NCBI GenBank assembly: GCA_005787645.1
Contig: SYAM01000024.1
Span: forward strand, 1 to 7,746
Source of the DNA: Actinomycetota bacterium
GTDB taxonomy: Bacteria > Actinomycetota > Actinomycetes > Nanopelagicales > Nanopelagicaceae
Direction of reading: 5' to 3'
Length of the DNA: 7,746 nt
Shown: piece after piece, positions 1 through 5,048 of the stretch
Numbering within the stretch: the first letter of the stretch is position 1
Layout: every line of letters begins with the position of its first letter
Made by a program: the position numbers and the translations under genes
The notes under the pieces: model-generated
What the model saw: the letters and a program-made list of their open reading frames with translations, nothing else
Told to the model about the DNA's origin: nothing
Database searches by the model: none

Positions 1-71
1 GAGGGGGTCAGGCACGCCCTATGCCAGCACCGATTCTAATTTGGCCCACTTCTCGCCTTACACTCTTTTCT

Positions 72-83
72 AGAAACGTTTCT
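72..83. promoter_or_regulatory. Perfect 12-bp palindrome, candidate operator
   Basis: AGAAACGTTTCT is a perfect inverted repeat with a central CG. LacI/PurR-family operators typically have a central CG, and the AAACGTTT core is identical to the core of the E. coli PurR site. It lies 8 bp downstream of the possible -10 box TACACT (59-64), where a bound repressor would block initiation. The palindrome itself is directly visible. Its role as an operator and the family of any regulator are inferred. Confidence 0.35.
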
Positions 84-101
84 GTCCGCACCCCAACCAT
101 G

Positions 102-126
102 AAGGGGAGGCGTCCCCTTGGGCGCC
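102..126 (+). promoter_or_regulatory. Two mutually exclusive hairpins in the hppA leader
   Basis: AAGGGG (102-107) can pair with CCCCTT (114-119) around a 6-nt loop. Alternatively 109-115 (GGCGTCC) can pair with 120-126 (GGGCGCC), with one G-U pair, around the tetraloop CCTT. The two stems share bases 114-115 and 119-120 lies at their boundary, so they cannot form together. No T-run follows, so this is not a standard intrinsic terminator. The structure ends 15 nt before the hppA Shine-Dalgarno and could affect mRNA stability or ribosome access. It matches no riboswitch class I recognise. Confidence 0.3.
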
Positions 127-140
127 GCCATGGAGTAAAT

Positions 141-146
141 AAGGAG
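141..146 (+). promoter_or_regulatory. Ribosome binding site of hppA
   Basis: AAGGAG lies 5 nt before the ATG at 152. This is a strong Shine-Dalgarno match at normal spacing and it fixes the hppA start. A two-codon ATG-GAG-TAA mini-frame sits just upstream at 130-138. Confidence 0.85.
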
Positions 147-151
147 AATCA

Positions 152-2410
152 ATGATTTCCACTGTTCAAGTGGCCGGCTCAAACCTGACCCTTGCCTACA
201 TCGTCCTCGCGATTGCCATCGCTGCGTTAGCGGTCGCTTTTGGCCTTCGCGCTCGGGTCCTTGCAGCGAGCGAGGGAACTGCGAAGATGAAAGAGATCGC
301 TGCAGCAGTCCAAGAGGGCGCTGCCGCATATCTTGCACGCCAATTTCGCACGCTAGCAGTCTTCGTCGCGATTGTTTTCTTCGTGCTCTTCGCCCTTCCA
401 GGCGATGGCGATGTCCGTATCGGCCGTTCCATCTTCTTCCTCGTCGGTGCTGCCTTCTCTGCATTCGTCGGGTATCAAGGAATGTGGTTGGCAGTTCGCG
501 CAAATGTTCGCGTAGCTGAAGCAGCGCGTGATGGCAGCGCAGAACGTTCTGTGCAGATTGCATTCCGCACTGGTGGCGTCGTAGGTATGTTGACTGTCGG
601 ACTCGGTCTTGCTGGCGCAGCACTTGTTGTTGTTCTTTATAAAGCCGATGCACCTGCAGTTCTCGAAGGATTTGGTTTTGGCGCCGCAATGCTTGCGATG
701 TTTATGCGCGTTGGCGGCGGTATCTTCACCAAGGCAGCCGATGTTGGCGCTGATCTTGTCGGTAAAGTCGAACAGGGAATTCCTGAGGATGATCCACGTA
801 ACGCAGCAACCATCGCGGATAACGTCGGCGACAACGTCGGTGACTGCGCTGGAATGGCAGCAGATCTCTTCGAGTCTTATGCGGTAACTCTCGTTGCTGC
901 ACTAATTCTAGGTCGCGCTGGCTTCGGTGATAGTGGATTAATCTTCCCGCTCATAGTTCCTGCAATCGGAGTACTCACTGCAGTGTTGGGAATTTTCCTC
1001 ACTCGCCTACGTCCAACTGATAAGAATGCAATGAATGCGATTAATCGTTCATTCTTCATGTCTGCGATTGTGAGTGCGATTCTCGTTGCATTTGCTACCT
1101 TTATCTATCTTCCAAGTAGCTACTCACAGTTTGCGAACGTCTCACAAGAGATTGCTGGCGCTAGCGGTAGCCCACGCGTTCTCGCACTTGGTGCAGTACT
1201 GATTGGAATCGTCCTCGCAGCAGCAATCCAATTGCTCACAGGCTTCTTCACTGAAGTTGGTCGTCGTCCAGTCAACGACGTCGCCGCTTCTTCGCAGACC
1301 GGTGCGGCAACAGTGATCCTTGCTGGTATCTCAGTTGGCTTTGAATCTGCTGTGTATTCAGCGCTTCTTATCGCTGCCGGTGTATTCGGCGCTTACCTTC
1401 TCGGGGGCGGAATCGTCGTACTCTCACTCCTTGCTGTTGCGCTCGCCGGTTGCGGCTTGCTCACCACGGTTGGTGTGATTGTTGCGATGGACACCTTCGG
1501 ACCAATTTCAGATAACGCACAAGGCATCGCTGAGATGTCAGGCGATGTCCATGGTGAAGGCGCAAAGATTCTTACCTCACTTGATGCAGTTGGTAACACT
1601 ACAAAGGCAATCACCAAGGGAATTGCGATTGCAACCGCCGTCTTGGCAGCAACAGCACTCTTTGGCTCCTTCACTGATGCAATCAAGCATGCTGTTGAAG
1701 ATAGTGGGAAATCACTTGCGAACCTCGGCGTGGAATTCTCTGGAATCTTCAACGTTGCAGATCCACGTAACCTCGTTGGTCTGATCATCGGTGCTGCTGT
1801 GGTCTTCCTCTTCTCTGGCCTTGCAGTCAATGCGGTTTCACGTGCTGCGGGCGCAGTGGTGATGGAAGTTCGTAACCAGTTTAAACTTCACCCAGGAATC
1901 ATGAATGGCACAGAGAAGCCTGAATATGGTCGCGTCGTTGATATCTGTACTCGCGACTCACTACGCGAACTTGCAACGCCAGGTCTCTTGGCAGTGCTCG
2001 CACCAATCTCAGTTGGTTTCGGTCTTGGTGTCGGCGCACTCGGTGCATACCTTGCTGGTGCGATCGGAACGGGAACGTTGATGGCAGTATTTCTCGCTAA
2101 CTCTGGTGGCGCATGGGATAACGCAAAGAAGATGGTTGAAGATGGCGTCTATGGTGGCAAGGGTTCACCAGCACACGCTGCAACAGTCATCGGTGACACC
2201 GTTGGTGATCCATTTAAGGACACCGCAGGACCGGCAATCAACCCACTCATCAAGGTTATGAACTTGGTTGCTCTTCTAGTCACTCCTGCAATTGTCGCCC
2301 TCACGCTCGATGAACAAGATGGAACGCGCATCGCAATCGCGCTCGGCTCGCTTGCCATCATCATCTTCTCACTAGTGCGTAGCCGTCGACAGGCAACTGC
2401 GCTCGCATAA
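152..2410 (+). CDS. hppA: K+-insensitive H+-translocating membrane pyrophosphatase
   Basis: Integral membrane enzyme of 752 residues that hydrolyses cytoplasmic PPi to two phosphates and pumps protons out. The length is normal for bacterial members, which have about 16 membrane helices; strongly hydrophobic segments run from residues 10-33 to about 740. Substrate-binding signatures are intact: DVGADLVGK at 197-205, the Asp cluster DNVGDNVGD at 223-231, the acidic segment with D447 and D454, and GDTVGDPFKD at 681-690. E241, in the DLFESY stretch, fits the semi-conserved helix-6 glutamate tied to ion pumping. In GNTTKAIT (481-488) the residues K485 and T488 occupy positions that are Ala and Gly in K+-dependent enzymes, so this one should be K+-independent and H+-specific; the ion assignment is inferred. 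The ATG follows a good AAGGAG. The gene heads the cluster, 49 bp before topA, and may recycle PPi released by DNA and RNA synthesis. Confidence 0.97.
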   Translation: MISTVQVAGSNLTLAYIVLAIAIAALAVAFGLRARVLAASEGTAKMKEIAAAVQEGAAAYLARQFRTLAVFVAIVFFVLFALPGDGDVRIGRSIFFLVGAAFSAFVGYQGMWLAVRANVRVAEAARDGSAERSVQIAFRTGGVVGMLTVGLGLAGAALVVVLYKADAPAVLEGFGFGAAMLAMFMRVGGGIFTKAADVGADLVGKVEQGIPEDDPRNAATIADNVGDNVGDCAGMAADLFESYAVTLVAALILGRAGFGDSGLIFPLIVPAIGVLTAVLGIFLTRLRPTDKNAMNAINRSFFMSAIVSAILVAFATFIYLPSSYSQFANVSQEIAGASGSPRVLALGAVLIGIVLAAAIQLLTGFFTEVGRRPVNDVAASSQTGAATVILAGISVGFESAVYSALLIAAGVFGAYLLGGGIVVLSLLAVALAGCGLLTTVGVIVAMDTFGPISDNAQGIAEMSGDVHGEGAKILTSLDAVGNTTKAITKGIAIATAVLAATALFGSFTDAIKHAVEDSGKSLANLGVEFSGIFNVADPRNLVGLIIGAAVVFLFSGLAVNAVSRAAGAVVMEVRNQFKLHPGIMNGTEKPEYGRVVDICTRDSLRELATPGLLAVLAPISVGFGLGVGALGAYLAGAIGTGTLMAVFLANSGGAWDNAKKMVEDGVYGGKGSPAHAATVIGDTVGDPFKDTAGPAINPLIKVMNLVALLVTPAIVALTLDEQDGTRIAIALGSLAIIIFSLVRSRRQATALA

Positions 2411-2411
2411 A

Positions 2412-2435
2412 TAACTCTCACGCAGGTAAGAGTTA
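2412..2435 (+). promoter_or_regulatory. Hairpin in the hppA-topA gap
   Basis: TAACTCT (2412-2418) pairs perfectly with AGAGTTA (2429-2435). Past a C-A mismatch, two further pairs (A2420-T2427 and C2421-G2426) close a GCAG tetraloop. It starts one base after the hppA stop. The stem is AT-rich and no T-run follows, so strong termination is unlikely. A 3' stabilising or mRNA-processing element that sets hppA and topA levels separately is more plausible. The pairing is seen; the role is inferred. Confidence 0.35.
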
Positions 2436-2447
2436 CGAGTTCGAGTC

Positions 2448-2455
2448 AGGGAGGT
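2448..2455 (+). promoter_or_regulatory. Ribosome binding site that decides the GTG start of topA
   Basis: AGGGAGGT has its GGGAGG core at 2449-2454, 5 nt before the GTG at 2460. This near-ideal Shine-Dalgarno, together with a translation that starts directly in the Lys-rich lead-in to the Toprim domain, supports GTG over any internal ATG. Confidence 0.85.
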
Positions 2456-2459
2456 AAAC

Positions 2460-5039
2460 GTGGCTAAGAAGAAGACACTTGTCATTGTTGAATCCCCGGC
2501 AAAAGCCAAGAAAATTGGCTCGTTTTTAGGTAGCGACTATGTGGTTGAGGCTAGCCTCGGCCACATTCGCGATTTACCACAGCGCGCAGCAGACATTCCT
2601 GCTGATGTGAAGAAAGAGAAGTGGGCTAAAGAGGGTGTAAACGTAGATAAGGATTTCGAACCGTTATACGTCATCAACCCAGATAAGAAGAAGAAGGTCT
2701 CAGAGCTTAAAGCGCTCTTGAAGGATGCAGATGAGTTATATCTAGCAACTGATGAAGATCGCGAAGGCGAAGCAATTGCTTGGCACTTGCTAGAAATTCT
2801 CAAACCAAAGGTTCCAGTTCGCCGGATGGTCTTCCACGAGATCACCAAAGATGCGATTCTCGCTGCGGCAAATGACACCCGGGAACTAGACCAGCGTCTT
2901 GTTGATGCGCAAGAGACCCGTCGCATCCTCGACCGCCTCTATGGATATCGCCTCTCACCTGTTTTATGGAAGAAGGTGATGCCGCGCATCTCTGCTGGTC
3001 GCGTGCAATCGATTGCGATGCGTCTAGTAGTTGAGCGCGAGCGCGAGCGTCAAGCGTTCGTGCCATCCGATTGGTGGGATATCACCGCACACTGCGCGCT
3101 CGGATTTAATGCGCGACTTCTTACCCTTGATGGCGCAAAACTTGCTGCCTCGAGTGATTTTGATGCGAATGGCAAAGTCAAAGATAAATCGTCCTCGCTA
3201 TGGCTCAAAGAGAGTGAAGCGCTTGCGCTCGTTGACTCACTTGAAGGATGCGAACTCATTGTTAAGTCAACAGAGGAATCCCCACGTAGCGAGAAACCTA
3301 AAGCGCCATTTACAACTTCAACAATGCAGCAAGATGCCGGTAGTCGCTTAGGTTGGGGCGCGCAACTCACTATGCGCGTTGCACAGCGCCTTTATGAGAA
3401 TGGCTACATCACCTATATGCGAACCGATTCGGTCACTCTTGCGCCATCAGCAATCGAATCAGCACGGACCGCAGTGAGATCCCTCTATGGCGCTGAATAT
3501 CTTCCTGATACACCGCGCGTGTACACCGGGAAGACGAAGAATGCTCAAGAGGCACACGAAGCAATTCGTCCAGCGGGCGATCTCTTTAAAACTCCTGGCG
3601 AGTTAGCGAAAGAACTCACTCGTGAAGAATTTGCTCTCTATGACTTGATCTGGAAGCGCACTATTGCATCGCAAATGGCTGATGCGAAGAAGATGCAAAT
3701 GCGTGTGGATCTGGAAACAGGGACGAAAGCGGGAAAAATCGCAGGTTTTCGCGCTAATGGATCGGTAGTCACATTCCCCGGTTATTTGGCAGCGTATGAA
3801 GAGGTTGTTGATGAGAAGAGCGTTGACCTTGATGAAGAGGTAGAGATGCGCTTACCTCCTATGAAACAGGGCGATGTCATGGCAGTAACGCGCTTTGTTG
3901 GTGAAGGACATCAAACCAAACCGCCAGCTCGGTATACCGAACCTTCATTAGTGAAGAAGTTAGAGGAACTTGGCGTTGGTCGACCATCGACATTTGCTAG
4001 CACTATCCAAACCATTCAAGATCGTGGTTATGTTGCCAAACGCGGTCGTGCGCTGGTGCCCACCTTCTTAGCATTCTCAGTAACGGGCTTACTCGAACAA
4101 CATTTCCCAAGACTGATTGATTATGACTTCACGGCAAGTATGGAAGAAGATCTCGACAAGATCGCCCTTGGTGAAGAGAATCGTGTGGCTTGGCTCAAGC
4201 GCTTCTTCTTTGGCCACGATGGCGTTCCAGGTCTGGCAGAGATGACCGCTGACTTAGGCGCTATTGACGCTCGTGAAGTGAATACCATGAATCTTGGTGA
4301 CGGCATCGAAATTCGAGTAGGAAGATATGGTGCTTATCTGCAACGAGGTGAAGGAGATGATCGCGTCATTGCGAATATCCCTGAGGATCTTGCTCCCGAT
4401 GAGTTAACTCTTGCCAAAGCCTATGAACTCTTTGCTCGTCCATCTGGTGAGCGTCAATTAGGAGCACATCCTGAAAGTAGTCTTCCGCTCGTGGCAAAGA
4501 CTGGACGATTTGGCCCCTATATCGTTGAAGTACTCCCAGAAGATACTCCGAAGGTAAAAGGTAAAGCGCCAAAACCGAGAACTGCATCGCTCTTCTCAAC
4601 AATGTCGCTCGACACTGTTACTTATGAAGATGCCTTAAAACTCTTCTCACTTCCTCGCGTTGTTGGAGTCGATCCCAATACTAGTGAAGAGATCACCGCA
4701 CAGAATGGCCCCTATGGTCCATATCTTCGTCGAGGAAAAGATTCACGCCAATTGGTAAGTGAAGATCAGATTTTTACCTGCACGTTAGAAGAGGCGTTGG
4801 AACTCTATGCGCAACCCAAGCGACGCGGTCGTGGTGTGGCAAAGGGCCCAGTAAAAGATCTTGGTCCTGATCCTGTTACCGGAAAAGCGATTGTGGTCAA
4901 AGATGGCAAGTTCGGCATGTATGTCACCGATGGTGAAACTAATGCGACCTTACGCCGGGGCGATATCGTTGATCTGTTGACATTAGAGCGCGGCATGGAG
5001 TTACTTGCCGAAAAGCGCGCCCGCGCGGCTCAAGACTAG
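2460..5039 (+). CDS. topA: DNA topoisomerase I (type IA), actinobacterial form
   Basis: Relaxes negatively supercoiled DNA by cutting one strand through a 5'-phosphotyrosine link. The protein has 859 residues. The Toprim domain opens with VESPAKAKKI (E11) and has the metal-binding DxDxE at D98, D100 and E102. The type IA core follows, with the catalytic tyrosine Y319 in GYITYMRTDS and the helper R321; GVGRPST at 505-511 is also typical. From about 615 there are four C-terminal repeats, each beginning with a G-x-[YF]-G-x-Y signature (621, 682, 750, 816) and ending in a helix of the ALELY type. No paired-cysteine zinc ribbons are present, unlike E. coli TopA, which is usual in actinobacteria. 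The protein ends at EKRARAAQD without the long Lys-rich tail of mycobacterial and Streptomyces enzymes, which are over 900 residues. The start is GTG. It is probably co-transcribed with hppA and the following tmk. Confidence 0.98.
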   Translation: MAKKKTLVIVESPAKAKKIGSFLGSDYVVEASLGHIRDLPQRAADIPADVKKEKWAKEGVNVDKDFEPLYVINPDKKKKVSELKALLKDADELYLATDEDREGEAIAWHLLEILKPKVPVRRMVFHEITKDAILAAANDTRELDQRLVDAQETRRILDRLYGYRLSPVLWKKVMPRISAGRVQSIAMRLVVERERERQAFVPSDWWDITAHCALGFNARLLTLDGAKLAASSDFDANGKVKDKSSSLWLKESEALALVDSLEGCELIVKSTEESPRSEKPKAPFTTSTMQQDAGSRLGWGAQLTMRVAQRLYENGYITYMRTDSVTLAPSAIESARTAVRSLYGAEYLPDTPRVYTGKTKNAQEAHEAIRPAGDLFKTPGELAKELTREEFALYDLIWKRTIASQMADAKKMQMRVDLETGTKAGKIAGFRANGSVVTFPGYLAAYEEVVDEKSVDLDEEVEMRLPPMKQGDVMAVTRFVGEGHQTKPPARYTEPSLVKKLEELGVGRPSTFASTIQTIQDRGYVAKRGRALVPTFLAFSVTGLLEQHFPRLIDYDFTASMEEDLDKIALGEENRVAWLKRFFFGHDGVPGLAEMTADLGAIDAREVNTMNLGDGIEIRVGRYGAYLQRGEGDDRVIANIPEDLAPDELTLAKAYELFARPSGERQLGAHPESSLPLVAKTGRFGPYIVEVLPEDTPKVKGKAPKPRTASLFSTMSLDTVTYEDALKLFSLPRVVGVDPNTSEEITAQNGPYGPYLRRGKDSRQLVSEDQIFTCTLEEALELYAQPKRRGRGVAKGPVKDLGPDPVTGKAIVVKDGKFGMYVTDGETNATLRRGDIVDLLTLERGMELLAEKRARAAQD

Positions 5040-5046
5040 GCTTTTC
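5010..5046 (+). promoter_or_regulatory. Dyad spanning the topA stop, just before the MFS-Tmk start
   Basis: GAAAAGC (5010-5016) is perfectly complementary to GCTTTTC (5040-5046). The enclosed segment contains the topA stop (5037-5039) and a GC-rich stretch (5017-5030) that can fold on itself. The 3' arm ends 2 nt before the next ATG (5049), where no Shine-Dalgarno is visible. If the stem forms in mRNA, a ribosome finishing topA would open it, which suits translational coupling. A transcription terminator is unlikely because only four T residues occur and the gap is 9 bp. Confidence 0.3.
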
Positions 5047-5048
5047 CC

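Larger units (their letters stand above)
1..151 (+). other. Leader / intergenic region upstream of hppA, no convincing gene
   Basis: No reading frame here looks like a real gene. Frame 2 is open from the window edge to a TAG at 71-73, so a C-terminal tail of an upstream + strand gene cannot be excluded. Frame 3 is open throughout and ends in a TGA at 153-155 that overlaps the hppA start, but its translation is Arg/Pro-rich and protein-like only in length. Possible -10 boxes are TCTAAT (35-40) and TACACT (59-64). Neither has a good -35 partner, so the promoter is unresolved. The region also holds a palindrome (72-83) and competing hairpins (102-126), listed separately. Confidence 0.6.

Noticed and set aside
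2..73. C-terminal tail of an upstream + strand gene ending in TAG at 71-73
   Set aside because: Only 23 codons are visible and the translation matches nothing I recognise, so it cannot be called as a gene; sequence left of the window would settle it.
36..689. Long open frame on the - strand (217 codons) across the leader and early hppA
   Set aside because: It lies opposite well-supported hppA, its translation is rich in Arg and Gln with no recognisable domain, and no ribosome binding site supports it.
1393..1830. - strand open frame opposite hppA (145 codons)
   Set aside because: It is an antisense by-product of hppA codon use, low in complexity (Ala/Pro/Ser/Thr-rich), with no family resemblance.
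5040..5048. Intrinsic terminator between topA and tmk
   Set aside because: Only four T residues occur and the genes are 9 bp apart in the same direction, so co-transcription is more likely.
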